A DNA stretch of 64,000 bases from Rhodanobacter denitrificans (GCA_003241385.1 QFPO01000003.1:372001-436000), one strand, 5' to 3'; numbered from the stretch's first letter, positions 1-8,943 are shown. The notes: generated by a model not told the origin, from the sequence alone. Numbers and translations are program-made.

Positions 1-46
1 GTGGTACGGCGTGGCCTCGGCGCCAGCCGCACGCTACCCTCGTGCG

Positions 47-2437
47 ATGAGCAAGTGCGTCTATCGATTCGATCGCTACACGGTGGATCCGGCCGCGCGC
101 GAGCTGCGCCGCGACGGTGAACTGGTCGTGCTCTCGCCGAAGGTGTTCGACTGCCTGACCTGGCTGATCGAGCATCGCGATCGCGCGGTCGGCCGCGACG
201 AACTGGCCGCCGCGGTCTGGGGCAAGGCCGACGTCGCCGATACCCAGCTGGTGCAGGCGCTGCTGAAAGCGCGCCGCGCGATCGGCGATTCCGGCGAGGA
301 GCAGCAGCGGATCCGCACGGTGCCGCGCTTCGGCTATCGCTGGGTGGCGCCGGTCGAGCTCGCCGCGGACGACGAAGCCGCGTCCGTCGCGACGCCGGTC
401 TCGATGCCGCCGCCGGCGACGGGCCAGACCGCGCCGCACGCAGCGCCGGCCGTGCGCACGCGGCCGCATCGCCGTACCGACTGGCGCTGGCCGGCCGCGC
501 TCGCCGCCGCGGCGGTCCTGGCGTTCGGCGCCGGCTGGTCGCTGCTCGGCGAGCGTGCCGCGCCGCCGCGCGACGCGGCCGCGAGCGCCGCGCAGGAACA
601 GACCCGGACGCTGATCGCGGTGCTGCCGGCCGAGGTCGCCACCGATCCGGACTGGGGCTGGCTGCGGCTCGGCGTCATGGAGCTGATCGCCGATCGCATG
701 CACGACGCCGGCCTGCCGGTCGTGCCGAGCGACAACGTGGTCGCGCTGGCGCACGCGGCGCCCGATGCCGAGGCCAGGCTGCGCGAGGCGACCGACGTGC
801 GCTGGGTCGTCACGCCGTCGGCGCAGCGCACGGTCGGCGGCTGGCGCGTCCGCCTCGCGCTGCAGGGTCCCGATCACGATCGTCGCGAGGTCGAGGTGCA
901 CGGCGGCGACGCGACCGCGGCCGCGCGCGAGGCCGCCGACCAACTGCTGGCCGTGCTCGGCGCGAGCGCGGTGCAGGACGGATCGCCGGCGGCCGACGCC
1001 TACCTGGCGCGCATCCGTGCGCTGATGCTGGCCGGTCAGCTCGAGTCGGCGCGCACGCTGGCCGAGGCCGCTGCGCCGGCGGCGGCGACGCCGGAGCTGC
1101 GGCTGCTGCGCGCGCAACTGGCGTTCTCGGGCGGCCGCTTCGAGGTCGCGCGCGCCGCGTTCGACGCGCTGCTCGACACGATCGCCGAGGCCGACGATCC
1201 GGTGCTGCGCGGCCGCGCGCTGAACGGCCGCGGCGCGACGCTGATCCGGCTCGGCGTGCCGGCCGCGGCCGAGCGCGACTTCGACGCCGCGCTGCGCCTG
1301 CTCGGGCCGCGCGGCGAGCCGGCGCTGGCCGGCCAGGCCTATACCGGCCGCGGCGTCACGCGTGCGCTGCAGGACCGCGATCGCGACGCGCGCGACGACT
1401 TCGCGCGTGCGCGCATCGCGCTCGGCCTGGCCGGCGACACGCTCGCGCTGGCGCGGCTCGACAGCAACGAGGGCGCGCTCAGCGCGCAGCGCGGCCGTCC
1501 GGCCGACGCAGTGACGCGCTTCGTCGGCGCCGCCGATCGCTTCGAGCGGTTCGGCGCGATGGACGAATGGGCCGGCGCGATGATCAATCAGATCCAGGCG
1601 CAGCTGGCGCTGCTGCAGCCGGCCAAGGCAGCCGCGACGGCCGATCGCCTCGATGCGCGGAACGAGCGCATCGCCAATCGCTCGACGCAGCGCCTGGCCG
1701 CGTACTGGAGCGCGCATGCCTGGATGTCGGTCGGGCGTCTGACCGAGGCGCGCACGCGCCTGGCCGCGCTGGCCGAGGCCGGCGAACTGGCCGACGACAC
1801 CGCGGTGCCGATGCTCGCGCGCGGCGCACTGGCGCGGCTCGCACTGGCCGACGGCCAGATCCAGAACGCAGCGATGCTGTCGCTGCAGGCGGTCGCGGCC
1901 GCGGCGGCGACGCCACGCGACGGCCTCTCCGGCGACGCCTGGCTGACGCTGATCCGCGCGCAGCGGCGCCAGGGCCAGAGCGCCGACGCCGACGCGGCGC
2001 TGCAGCGCTTCACGCAGTGGGCCGGCACGCAGGACAGTCCGGCCGTGGCGATCCGCACGCGCCTCGCGCAGGCCGAGACGGCCTGGAGCGAGCAGCGCCG
2101 CGACGAGGCCGACCGCCGCTATGCCGACGCGCTCGGCATCGCCGAGCGTGGTTCGATTCCGGCCGACGTCGCCGCGGTCGCGGTGTCGTGGGGCGAGGCA
2201 CTGATCGAACAGGGCGACCTGGAGACCGCCAGCGCGATCGCCGGACGCGTCGCCGGCTTTGCCGGCTCGGAGTACGACTGCGCGCTGCTGCAGGCGCGGC
2301 TGTATCGCGCGCTCGGCCATCTGGACGCGTGGCGCGAGGCGATGGACCAGGTCCACCGCCTCGCCGGCGAACGTCCGGTGCCGAGCGCACTGTCGGCACG
2401 GCCGGACGGTCTGGTCGCGGCGGCGGTCACGCGCTGA
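47..2437 (+). CDS. Membrane-anchored winged-helix regulator with TPR-type periplasmic region (CadC-like)
   Basis: A one-component transmembrane regulator of about 796 residues. Residues 1-102 form an OmpR/PhoB-type winged helix: there is a conserved LSPKVFDCL stretch near residue 29, and the domain closes with the wing IRTVPRFGYRWVAP (residues 89-102), the usual end of this fold. A low-complexity Pro/Ala linker follows, then one membrane helix at about 147-167. The remaining ~600 residues are Ala/Leu/Arg-rich helical repeats resembling TPRs, predicted to lie in the periplasm. By analogy with CadC it would sense an envelope or extracellular signal and act on DNA directly, but the signal and targets are unknown. 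I chose the ATG at 47. A GTG at 11 is in frame and adds 12 residues that do not look like the domain. No clear ribosome site is visible for either. The gene is convergent with the next one. Confidence 0.8.
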   Translation: MSKCVYRFDRYTVDPAARELRRDGELVVLSPKVFDCLTWLIEHRDRAVGRDELAAAVWGKADVADTQLVQALLKARRAIGDSGEEQQRIRTVPRFGYRWVAPVELAADDEAASVATPVSMPPPATGQTAPHAAPAVRTRPHRRTDWRWPAALAAAAVLAFGAGWSLLGERAAPPRDAAASAAQEQTRTLIAVLPAEVATDPDWGWLRLGVMELIADRMHDAGLPVVPSDNVVALAHAAPDAEARLREATDVRWVVTPSAQRTVGGWRVRLALQGPDHDRREVEVHGGDATAAAREAADQLLAVLGASAVQDGSPAADAYLARIRALMLAGQLESARTLAEAAAPAAATPELRLLRAQLAFSGGRFEVARAAFDALLDTIAEADDPVLRGRALNGRGATLIRLGVPAAAERDFDAALRLLGPRGEPALAGQAYTGRGVTRALQDRDRDARDDFARARIALGLAGDTLALARLDSNEGALSAQRGRPADAVTRFVGAADRFERFGAMDEWAGAMINQIQAQLALLQPAKAAATADRLDARNERIANRSTQRLAAYWSAHAWMSVGRLTEARTRLAALAEAGELADDTAVPMLARGALARLALADGQIQNAAMLSLQAVAAAAATPRDGLSGDAWLTLIRAQRRQGQSADADAALQRFTQWAGTQDSPAVAIRTRLAQAETAWSEQRRDEADRRYADALGIAERGSIPADVAAVAVSWGEALIEQGDLETASAIAGRVAGFAGSEYDCALLQARLYRALGHLDAWREAMDQVHRLAGERPVPSALSARPDGLVAAAVTR

Positions 2438-2454
2438 CCGCCGCCGGTGTCGCT

Positions 2455-4350
2455 TCAGTCGGCCGGGTCGAAGCCGTCCGCGAACAGCAGGTCGGCGACG
2501 CTGCCCTCGCAGCTCAGCGGATAGCGATAGCCGCCGGCGGGCTGGGACGGATCGTTGGTCAGCAGCGTCAGCTCGCCGCTGAGCGGACCGGCGCCGCCCG
2601 GCGCACAGCGGACCTCGACGTCGGCCTGACCATCCGCCGCGGCGCCGGCCGCGAACGGGCCGCGCTCGACGATGCGCACGAGAAAGGCGGGGTCGTCGCT
2701 CTGCGCATGGTTGACGCGCAGCGCCGAGTCCGGCGCGGTGCCGACGCCGCCGGGGTTGGACAGGTCGATGCCGAGCGGTGCCGACTGCGAGCCGACCGGC
2801 ACCGCCCCGAACGCCAGCACGCTGCCGGGCGCCGGCGCGGCGGTCAGCGCCGGTGCGCCGGTGCCGCAGGCCTCCAGAATCGTGTGCGTGGTGGCCTGTC
2901 CCGGCAACCCCGGGGTGCCGGCACTGACGCGCGCCTGCCGCTGGTTGTTGAGCGTCGGCCAGCCGTCGAGCGAGCCCCAGCTGCCGCCGAGCGGCGTCGG
3001 CTGCTGCTGCTCGGCGAGCAGCCGCAGCGAGCCGTCGGCGCGGCTCAGCACGATCGCGCCGCGTTCGCTGGCATCGGCGCGCAGGATCGTCGTCGCCAGC
3101 AGCACGTCGCCCTGATCGTTGAGCGCGGCCAGCGGATTGCGCGAGAACGACAGGCTCCAGACCTGTCCGGTGTCGATCGGATCGTAGAACGCCAGCGCGC
3201 GGCGCCACTGACCCGGCTTGCCGACGACCCAGGCGCCGCCGGGACCGCCGGCGGTATCGGCGTAGAAAGCGACGTCGCCGGCGTTGTTGAACAGCGGTGC
3301 CTGGATGTCGGCGTAGGTACCGCCGCCCGGCACCGGGTCGCCGAGCTTGACGAGCCATTCGTGCTGACCCTGGTCGCTGACGAACACGCCCAGGGCGGCG
3401 GCGCCGCCGTCGACGATGCCGCGGAACGCGACCTGGCCGCGATCGTTGAGCGCCGGCACCGGTCCGCCGGGGATCTGGGTGCCGTCGATCAGGCCCCAGG
3501 ACTCGGTACCGATGCGCGCGAAGGTACCGCCGCCGGGCGCCGGGTCGCCGGCGGCGACGTACTTGGACAGGACGCCGTCGCGCCAGATCAGCGCATCGGA
3601 GATCTGCTGGCCGTCGGTCGACGCGAGCAGCACGACGTCGCCGGCATTGTTGAGGCTGCCCGGGCCGATGGCGGTCAGCGTGCCGCCGAGCGGCGAGTCG
3701 TCGCCGACGGCGGCGATCTTGACGAAGCGCGCCGCGCCTGCCTGATAGAGGAACAGGCCGCGCGGATGCGGCGCGCCGTGCAGGTCGGCCATGAACAGCA
3801 CGTCGCCGGCATCGTTGACGTCGGGCGTTCCCCAGGTCTCGCCGAAGAAGCCGGCGAAGCGGCCGCCGCCGGGCGCCAGATCGCCGCAGTCGGACGTGAC
3901 GCCGCTGCCGGCGGGACCGCCACAGCCCATCGCGACGATCTCCAGGCCCGACGGACCGGCGAGGAAAATGCCCTGGTTGCGATCGGCGCCGTCGACCTGC
4001 GCGTAGAACGCGATGCGGCCGCGGTTGTCGATCGTCGTCGAGCGCATGAACGCCGCGGCGATCAGCGTGCCCGATTCGCCGGCCGGCAGGGGCTGGCCGT
4101 GCCAGGCCGCCGAGGTCGCCGCGCAGACCGGCGGCGCACCGGCCGGGGCCGCGCCGGCCGGCGCGGTCCAGCCCGGTGGCAGCGGCATCGGCCGGCGCGC
4201 CGGCAGCACGACGCGCGTGCCGTCGGCGCGCAGGTCGGTCACGCTGCCGGCCGGTCCGTCGTGCTGGCGCACCGTCTGGGCCGCGGCGCCGGACAGCGCG
4301 CAGGCCAGGAGCCATCCGGCACCGAGCCGGATCGAGTGGCGGGCTTTCAT
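2455..4350 (-). CDS. Secreted NxxGxxxF tandem-repeat protein with C-terminal DGFD tail
   Basis: An exported protein of about 631 residues with unknown function. An N-terminal signal peptide (MKARHSIRLGAGWLLACALS, then GAAAQ) is followed by a series of degenerate repeats built on N-x-x-G-x-x-x-[FL]. Examples are IDNRGRIAFYAQ, VNDAGDVLFMAD, LNNAGDVVLLAS, LNDRGQVAFRG, FNNAGDVAFYAD and LNDQGDVLLAT. This pattern matches the family named 'choice-of-anchor tandem repeat NxxGxxxF-containing protein'. A C-terminal beta-rich segment resembling a choice-of-anchor D domain precedes a tail reading CEGSVADLLFADGFDPAD. The start at 4350 is supported by GGGGAG about 12 bases upstream. An ATG at 4368 overlaps that site and is less likely. 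The gene stands alone on the minus strand. The tail resembles that of the subtilisin-like protease at 20941-23559 and may be a sorting signal. Confidence 0.8.
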   Translation of the reverse strand: MKARHSIRLGAGWLLACALSGAAAQTVRQHDGPAGSVTDLRADGTRVVLPARRPMPLPPGWTAPAGAAPAGAPPVCAATSAAWHGQPLPAGESGTLIAAAFMRSTTIDNRGRIAFYAQVDGADRNQGIFLAGPSGLEIVAMGCGGPAGSGVTSDCGDLAPGGGRFAGFFGETWGTPDVNDAGDVLFMADLHGAPHPRGLFLYQAGAARFVKIAAVGDDSPLGGTLTAIGPGSLNNAGDVVLLASTDGQQISDALIWRDGVLSKYVAAGDPAPGGGTFARIGTESWGLIDGTQIPGGPVPALNDRGQVAFRGIVDGGAAALGVFVSDQGQHEWLVKLGDPVPGGGTYADIQAPLFNNAGDVAFYADTAGGPGGAWVVGKPGQWRRALAFYDPIDTGQVWSLSFSRNPLAALNDQGDVLLATTILRADASERGAIVLSRADGSLRLLAEQQQPTPLGGSWGSLDGWPTLNNQRQARVSAGTPGLPGQATTHTILEACGTGAPALTAAPAPGSVLAFGAVPVGSQSAPLGIDLSNPGGVGTAPDSALRVNHAQSDDPAFLVRIVERGPFAAGAAADGQADVEVRCAPGGAGPLSGELTLLTNDPSQPAGGYRYPLSCEGSVADLLFADGFDPAD

Positions 4351-4632
4351 CGTCTTGCTACTCCCCATCGTGTTGTGTGGAACGAAGGCACCGATTCGGT
4401 TCGCCGCCGCCCTGGGCCAGCGGCGGTCGACGAGCCGCCTCATCTTGCCCGGCGGCACCGCGGGCGATGCTCTCGAACGGCTTGCGCAAGGCTTGCGCGA
4501 GGCTTCCGGACCGTTGTCGGGCGGCTTCCGACCGGCTGGCGATGGCCCGCACGGCCGCTCCGGGCTTGCTTTTTTTTCGTGCGCCCGCATGCTGCGCCCG
4601 CCGCGGCCGACCTGCGACGAGACGTTCACGCC

Positions 4633-4965
4633 ATGCCGATCTACGAATTCGAATGCCCCACCTGCGGTCACCGCTTCGACCGCCTGCAGAAGCTCTCCGA
4701 CCCCGATCCCAGCGATTGTCCGGACTGCGGCCGGGCCGGCGTGCGGCGCCGCCTGACCGCACCGGCGTTCCGGCTGGCCGGCAGCGGCTGGTACGAGACC
4801 GACTTCAAGAAGGACGGCGACGCCAAGCGCAACCTGGCCAGCGGCGACACCGCACCGGCCGCGCCGGCCGCCGATGCCGGCAAGAGCGCCGAGGCCAAGC
4901 CGGCGGCCAGCAGCGAGCCCGTCAAGCCCGTCAAGCCCGTCAAGCCCGCCAAGCCCGCCGACTGA
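4633..4965 (+). CDS. FmdB family zinc-ribbon protein
   Basis: A 110-residue cytoplasmic protein. The N-terminus is a typical FmdB zinc ribbon: MPIYEFECPTCGHRFDRLQK, then CPDCGRAG about 25 residues on, giving two CxxC pairs for one zinc. It also has the characteristic segment ending in GSGWYETDFK. The C-terminal half is low-complexity Ala/Lys/Pro and ends in a V-K-P triplet repeat encoded by a nine-base tandem repeat. FmdB proteins are often called putative regulators, but their function is not settled. In many Proteobacteria the gene lies just upstream of aspS, as here with one gene between, which supports assignment to this conserved neighbourhood. Confidence 0.88.
   Translation: MPIYEFECPTCGHRFDRLQKLSDPDPSDCPDCGRAGVRRRLTAPAFRLAGSGWYETDFKKDGDAKRNLASGDTAPAAPAADAGKSAEAKPAASSEPVKPVKPVKPAKPAD
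4921..4956 (+). repeat. Nine-base tandem repeat encoding V/A-K-P triplets
   Basis: Four head-to-tail copies of GTCAAGCCC, the last being GCCAAGCCC, lie at the 3' end of the fmdB-like gene and encode VKP-VKP-VKP-AKP. The unit is a multiple of three, so copy-number change would lengthen or shorten the tail without breaking the frame. Confidence 0.9.
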
Positions 4966-5048
4966 GCCGGCGATCTGCCGCCGTTCAGGCCCGCTCCGCC
5001 TAAAATTTGGGTGTTGTTTCCGCAACAGTCAGAACAGGAGTGGGGAGC

Positions 5049-5591
5049 ATGTTCAAAACCATCATCTTCGGCCTCGTCGGCGCCGTCGCACTGCTGATCA
5101 CGTCCGCGCCGGCCGAGGCACAGCGCGGCCCCGGCTACGGTCCCGACCGGATCCGCTGCGAGAGCCGCAACCACCGCTACGAGAGCTGCCCGGTGCAGTG
5201 GCGCGATGCGCAGCTGGTCCGCCAGACCTCCGACACGCCGTGCCGCAAGGGTTCCAACTGGGGCGTCGACCGCCGCGGCATCTGGGTCGACCGCGGCTGC
5301 GCCGGCGAATTCGTCGAGGCCGGTCGCGGCCACGGCGGCGGGCATGGCGGTCCGGGCGGCTGGAATCCCGGCAGCGACTGGGATCGCGACATCCGCTTCA
5401 CCTGCCAGAGTCGCGACCGCCGCTACAACTTCTGCAGCGTCGACACCGGCCGTGGCAGCGAAGTGCGCATCGAGCGCCAGACCTCCGAGACGGCCTGCAT
5501 CGAGGGCCGCACCTGGGGCTGGAACCGTGCCGGCGTCTGGGTCGACCGCGGCTGCTCGGCGGTGTTCGTCGTGCAGCGCCGCTGGCGCTGA
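5049..5591 (+). CDS. DUF3011 family secreted protein with internal domain duplication
   Basis: A 180-residue exported protein. The signal peptide MFKTIIFGLVGAVALLITSA is followed by a likely cleavage after AEA at residue 24. The mature part has two copies of the same ~58-residue module, at about 35-92 and 115-178, separated by a Gly/His-rich linker. Each copy has CxSRxxRYxxC, then a VxxxRQTS segment, a Cys, and G(V/I)WVDRGC near the end, giving four cysteines per copy that may form disulfides. This is the DUF3011 pattern, and no biochemical function is established. The ATG at 5049 is preceded by AGGAGTGGGGAG. Starts further upstream would place the signal peptide internally. A strong terminator follows at 5611. 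Confidence 0.85.
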   Translation: MFKTIIFGLVGAVALLITSAPAEAQRGPGYGPDRIRCESRNHRYESCPVQWRDAQLVRQTSDTPCRKGSNWGVDRRGIWVDRGCAGEFVEAGRGHGGGHGGPGGWNPGSDWDRDIRFTCQSRDRRYNFCSVDTGRGSEVRIERQTSETACIEGRTWGWNRAGVWVDRGCSAVFVVQRRWR

Positions 5592-5610
5592 GACGGCCTC
5601 GGGCCTTCGG

Positions 5611-5638
5611 AAACGCCCGCCTTTCCGGCGGGCGTTTT
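5611..5638 (+). terminator. Intrinsic terminator after the DUF3011 gene
   Basis: A perfect 11-bp stem AAACGCCCGCC / GGCGGGCGTTT with a five-base loop, followed by TTTTCG. It lies 20 bases after the DUF3011 stop and separates it from aspS. Confidence 0.85.
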
Positions 5639-5728
5639 CGTTTGCGGTGCAGCATGAACGGCTATAGCATTCCGCGCCCGGCCGTTCGCCCCGATCGGCC
5701 GCCGCCCACCCTGCCGGAGCAGCACCCC

Positions 5729-7498
5729 ATGCGCAGTCACTACTGCGGCCTCGTCGACGAGGCGCTCGATGGACATACCGTCACCCTGTGCGGCTGGGCC
5801 GACACCCGCCGCGATCACGGCGGTGTGATCTTCATCGATCTGCGCGACCACGAGGGCATCGTGCAGGTCGTGATCGAGCCGGACAACGCGGCCGCGTTCG
5901 CGGTCGCCGAGACCGTGCGCTACGAGTTCTGCCTGCGCGTGACCGGCAAGGTCCGCGGCCGCCCGGCGAACCAGATCAACGACCGCCTGCGCACCGGCCG
6001 CGTCGAGGTCCTGGCCGCGACCGTCGAGGTGCTCAACGCCGCCGCGCCGCTGCCGTTCATGCTCGACGATGCGACCAGCGAGGACACGCGCCTGCGCTAT
6101 CGCTATCTGGACATCCGCCGTCCGCAGATGCAGCACCGCCTGCGCATGCGCACGCGCCTGGTCTCGGCGCTGCGCCACTATCTGGACGCGCGCGGCTTCC
6201 AGGACATCGAGACGCCGATCCTGACCAAGGCCACGCCCGAGGGCGCGCGCGACTACCTGGTACCTTCGCGCGTGCATCCGGGCGAGTTCTTCGCGCTGCC
6301 GCAGTCGCCGCAGCTGTTCAAGCAGCTGCTGATGATGGCCGGCATGGACCGCTACTACCAGATCGCACGCTGCTTCCGCGACGAGGACCTGCGCGCCGAC
6401 CGCCAGCCCGAATTCACGCAGCTGGACATGGAGTTCGCGTTCGTCGAGGAGCACGACGTGCAGGCCTTCGTCGAGGCGATGATCCGCGAGGTCTTCCGCG
6501 AGGTGGCCGGCGTCGAGCTGGCCGATCCGTTCCCGCGCATGACCTACGCCGAGGCGATGCGCCGCTACGGCTCGGACAAGCCGGACCTGCGCATCGCGCT
6601 GGAGCTGGTCGACGTCGCCGAGCACGTGCGCCACGTCGACTTCAAGGTGTTCAGCGGTCCGGCCGCCGATCCGGACGGCCGCGTCGCGGCGCTGCGCCTG
6701 CCCGATGGCGCCGCGCTGACGCGCAAGCAGATCGACGACCTCGGCCCGCACGTCGCCAAGTACGGCGCCAAGGGGCTGGCCTGGATCCGCGTCGACGATC
6801 TGGCCAAGGGCCGCGAGGGCCTGACCTCACCGATCGTCAAGTTCCTCGACGACCGCGCGATCGAAGGCATCTTCGGCGCAGTCGGCGCACAGACCGGCGA
6901 CGTGATCTTCTTCGGCGCCGGTCCGTACGCGACCGTCAGCGCGTTCATGGGCGCGCTGCGGCTCAAGCTCGGCCAGGACCTCGGCCTCGTCGAGGACGCC
7001 TGGAAGCCGCTGTGGGTCGTGGACTTCCCGATGTTCGAGTTCGACGCGGCGGCCGATCGCTACGTGGCCCTGCACCATCCGTTCACGGCGCCGAAGATCG
7101 ACGACGTGGCCGATGTGCGCGCGAACGCCGCCGATGCGGTCAGCCGCGGCTACGACATGGTGCTCAACGGCAACGAGATCGGTGGCGGCTCGATCCGCAT
7201 CCACCGGCCCGACATGCAGAGCGCGGTGTTCGACCTGCTCGGCATCGGCGCCGAGGAGGCGCAGGCCAAGTTCGGCTTCCTGCTCGACGCGCTCAAGTAC
7301 GGCGCGCCGCCGCACGGCGGCATCGCGTTCGGCATCGATCGCATCGCCGCGCTGATCGCCGGCACCGACTCGATCCGCGACGTGATCGCGTTCCCGAAGA
7401 CCGCCAGCGCGCAGTGCCTGCTGACCTCGGCCCCCTCGCCGATCGCCGAGGCGCAGCTGCAGGAGCTGCACATCCGGGTGGCCAAGCCCAAGACCTGA
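5729..7498 (+). CDS. aspS: Aspartate--tRNA(Asp/Asn) ligase
   Basis: A 589-residue class II aminoacyl-tRNA synthetase of normal bacterial AspRS length. The N-terminal OB fold binds the anticodon (CGWADTRRDHGGVIFIDLRD). Motif 2 is visible in CFRDEDLRADRQPEFTQLD, the bacterial GAD insertion follows, and motif 3 is GIAFGIDRIAALI near the C-terminus. His30 in RRDHGGV occupies the position where discriminating E. coli-type enzymes have Leu. Histidine there is typical of non-discriminating AspRS enzymes that also charge tRNA-Asn, which would require GatCAB elsewhere in the genome. The ATG at 5729 begins MRSHYCGLVDEALDG, the conserved family N-terminus. The stop codon overlaps the next start (TGATG). 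Confidence 0.96.
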   Translation: MRSHYCGLVDEALDGHTVTLCGWADTRRDHGGVIFIDLRDHEGIVQVVIEPDNAAAFAVAETVRYEFCLRVTGKVRGRPANQINDRLRTGRVEVLAATVEVLNAAAPLPFMLDDATSEDTRLRYRYLDIRRPQMQHRLRMRTRLVSALRHYLDARGFQDIETPILTKATPEGARDYLVPSRVHPGEFFALPQSPQLFKQLLMMAGMDRYYQIARCFRDEDLRADRQPEFTQLDMEFAFVEEHDVQAFVEAMIREVFREVAGVELADPFPRMTYAEAMRRYGSDKPDLRIALELVDVAEHVRHVDFKVFSGPAADPDGRVAALRLPDGAALTRKQIDDLGPHVAKYGAKGLAWIRVDDLAKGREGLTSPIVKFLDDRAIEGIFGAVGAQTGDVIFFGAGPYATVSAFMGALRLKLGQDLGLVEDAWKPLWVVDFPMFEFDAAADRYVALHHPFTAPKIDDVADVRANAADAVSRGYDMVLNGNEIGGGSIRIHRPDMQSAVFDLLGIGAEEAQAKFGFLLDALKYGAPPHGGIAFGIDRIAALIAGTDSIRDVIAFPKTASAQCLLTSAPSPIAEAQLQELHIRVAKPKT

Positions 7499-8142
7499 TG
7501 GACGCCGGCCACGTCATCGTGCTGCACGGGCTGTGGATGCGCAGCGTCACGCTGCTGCCGCTGGCCCGGCGCCTGCGCGAGGCCGGCTTCTCGGTGCAGA
7601 CGCTCGACTACGCCAGCGCGGTCGGCGGTCCCGAGCGCGCGGTGCTGCGACTGCGCGAGCGCATGCAGGCGCATCGTGGCGCGCCGCTGCATCTGGTCGG
7701 GCACAGCCTCGGCGGCCTGATCGCGCTGCGCGCGCTGGTCGACGCCGGCGACGCGGCGAACGAAGGCCGCGTCGTCTGCCTCGGCTCGCCGCTGTGCGGC
7801 AGCGCCGCCGCGCGCAGCCTCTCGGCCTGGCGCCTCGGTCACTGGCTGATGGGCCGCAGCGCCGATCTGCTGTGCACCGGCCTGGACGCCTGGCGTGGCC
7901 CGAACGCGGTCGGCGTCGTCGCCGGCCGGCTGCCGCTGGGCCTGGGCTTCGTGCTCGGTCCGCTCGCCGGCGATCACGACGGCACCGTCGCGGTCGCCGA
8001 AACCCAGCTGCCCGGCATTGCCGATCACCGCACGGTACCGACCTCGCATTCGGGTCTGCTGGTGTCGCGCGAAGCGGCCGACCAGACCGTCGCCTTCCTG
8101 CGCAGTGGGCGCTTCACGCCGCCGCGTCAGGCGGCCGCCTGA
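7498..8142 (+). CDS. Alpha/beta hydrolase, lipase-like
   Basis: A 214-residue alpha/beta hydrolase. It opens with the oxyanion-hole strand VIVLHGLWM. The nucleophile elbow is GHSLGG with Ser70, and a late His (about residue 182, in TSHSGLL) follows GDHDGTV, which likely carries the acid. This looks like a small triacylglycerol lipase or esterase of the kind often annotated as permease or cob(I)alamin-like hydrolase. No signal peptide is evident, so it is probably cytoplasmic, and the substrate is unknown. The start overlaps the aspS stop by one base, suggesting translational coupling. Confidence 0.85.
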   Translation: MDAGHVIVLHGLWMRSVTLLPLARRLREAGFSVQTLDYASAVGGPERAVLRLRERMQAHRGAPLHLVGHSLGGLIALRALVDAGDAANEGRVVCLGSPLCGSAAARSLSAWRLGHWLMGRSADLLCTGLDAWRGPNAVGVVAGRLPLGLGFVLGPLAGDHDGTVAVAETQLPGIADHRTVPTSHSGLLVSREAADQTVAFLRSGRFTPPRQAAA

Positions 8143-8148
8143 TAAAAT
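8143..8148 (+). promoter_or_regulatory. Candidate -10 box upstream of yebC
   Basis: TAAAAT within GATAAAATTGCGGCG, 28 bases before yebC and just after the hydrolase stop. It is an AT-rich block in a GC-rich spacer. No convincing -35 hexamer is visible, so the call is tentative. Confidence 0.35.
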
Positions 8149-8175
8149 TGCGGCGTTTCCCACGCAGCGCACATC

Positions 8176-8916
8176 ATGGCCGGTCATTCCAAATGGGCGA
8201 ACATCCAGCATCGCAAGAATGCGCAGGATGCCAAGCGCGGCAAGATCTTCACGAAGCTGATTCGCGAGATCGGCATCGCCGCGCGCGCCGGCGGCCCCGA
8301 TCCGGCCGCCAATCCGCGTCTGCGTCTGGCGGTCGACCGCGCGCTGTCGGCCAACATGACCAAGGACGCGATCGAGCGCGCGATCAAGAAGGCCACCGGC
8401 GGCCTCGACGACGTCACCTACGAGGAGCTGCGCTACGAGGGCTACGCGCCCGGTGGCGTCGCGGTGATCGTCGACTGCACGACCGACAACCGCAACCGCA
8501 CCGTCTCGGACGTGCGCCACGCGTTCACGAAGTTCGGCGGCAATCTCGGCACCGACGGCTCGGTCGCGTTCCTGTTCCGCAAGCTCGGCGTCGTCGCGTT
8601 CGCGCCCGGCGCCGATGAGACGCGCGTGCTCGAGATCGCGCTGGAGGCCGGCGCCGAGGACGTGCTGACCGATCCGGACGACGGCTCGATCGAAGTGCTG
8701 ACCGCCCCGGACGCGTTCGAACCGGTCCGCGACGCGCTCGATGCGGCGGGTCTGGCGCCGGCCGACGCCGAACTGACGCTGCGCGCCGACACCGCCGTCG
8801 CGGTCGAAGGCGATGCGGCCGCGGCCGTGGTCAAGCTGATCGACTGGCTCGAGGACCTCGACGACGTGCAGCACGTCTACACCAACGCGCGCCTTCCGGC
8901 GGACGCCTACGCCTGA
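8176..8916 (+). CDS. yebC: YebC/PmpR family transcriptional/translational regulator
   Basis: A 246-residue cytoplasmic protein of the usual YebC length. The N-terminus MAGHSKWANIQHRKNAQDAK is the family hallmark, and the EELRYEGYAPGGVAV and NRNRTVSDVRHAF segments are also conserved. Family members bind DNA as regulators in some bacteria and have been linked to translation of difficult peptide stretches in others, so the exact role here is open. It sits directly ahead of ruvC, the standard proteobacterial position. Confidence 0.95.
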   Translation: MAGHSKWANIQHRKNAQDAKRGKIFTKLIREIGIAARAGGPDPAANPRLRLAVDRALSANMTKDAIERAIKKATGGLDDVTYEELRYEGYAPGGVAVIVDCTTDNRNRTVSDVRHAFTKFGGNLGTDGSVAFLFRKLGVVAFAPGADETRVLEIALEAGAEDVLTDPDDGSIEVLTAPDAFEPVRDALDAAGLAPADAELTLRADTAVAVEGDAAAAVVKLIDWLEDLDDVQHVYTNARLPADAYA

Positions 8917-8920
8917 GGCG

Positions 8921-8943
8921 ACGGACCGGACCTTCCGGACCGT
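8921..8943 (+). promoter_or_regulatory. Imperfect GTCCGG/CCGGAC hairpin ahead of ruvC
   Basis: ACGGACCGGA, loop CCT, TCCGGACCGT: a ten-base-pair stem with one A-A mismatch in the yebC-ruvC spacer, with no following T run. Similar hairpins occur before kup and ruvB, so this may be an RNA-stability or attenuation element or a short dispersed palindrome. Confidence 0.5.

Noticed and set aside
1567..4632. A long plus-strand frame opposite the NxxGxxxF protein gene
   Set aside because: It is a shadow of the minus-strand gene and joins the real FmdB start only by chance.
4921..4956. VKP repeat as a CRISPR or phase-variation switch
   Set aside because: The unit is nine bases, in frame and without spacers. 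It can change tail length but cannot switch the gene off.
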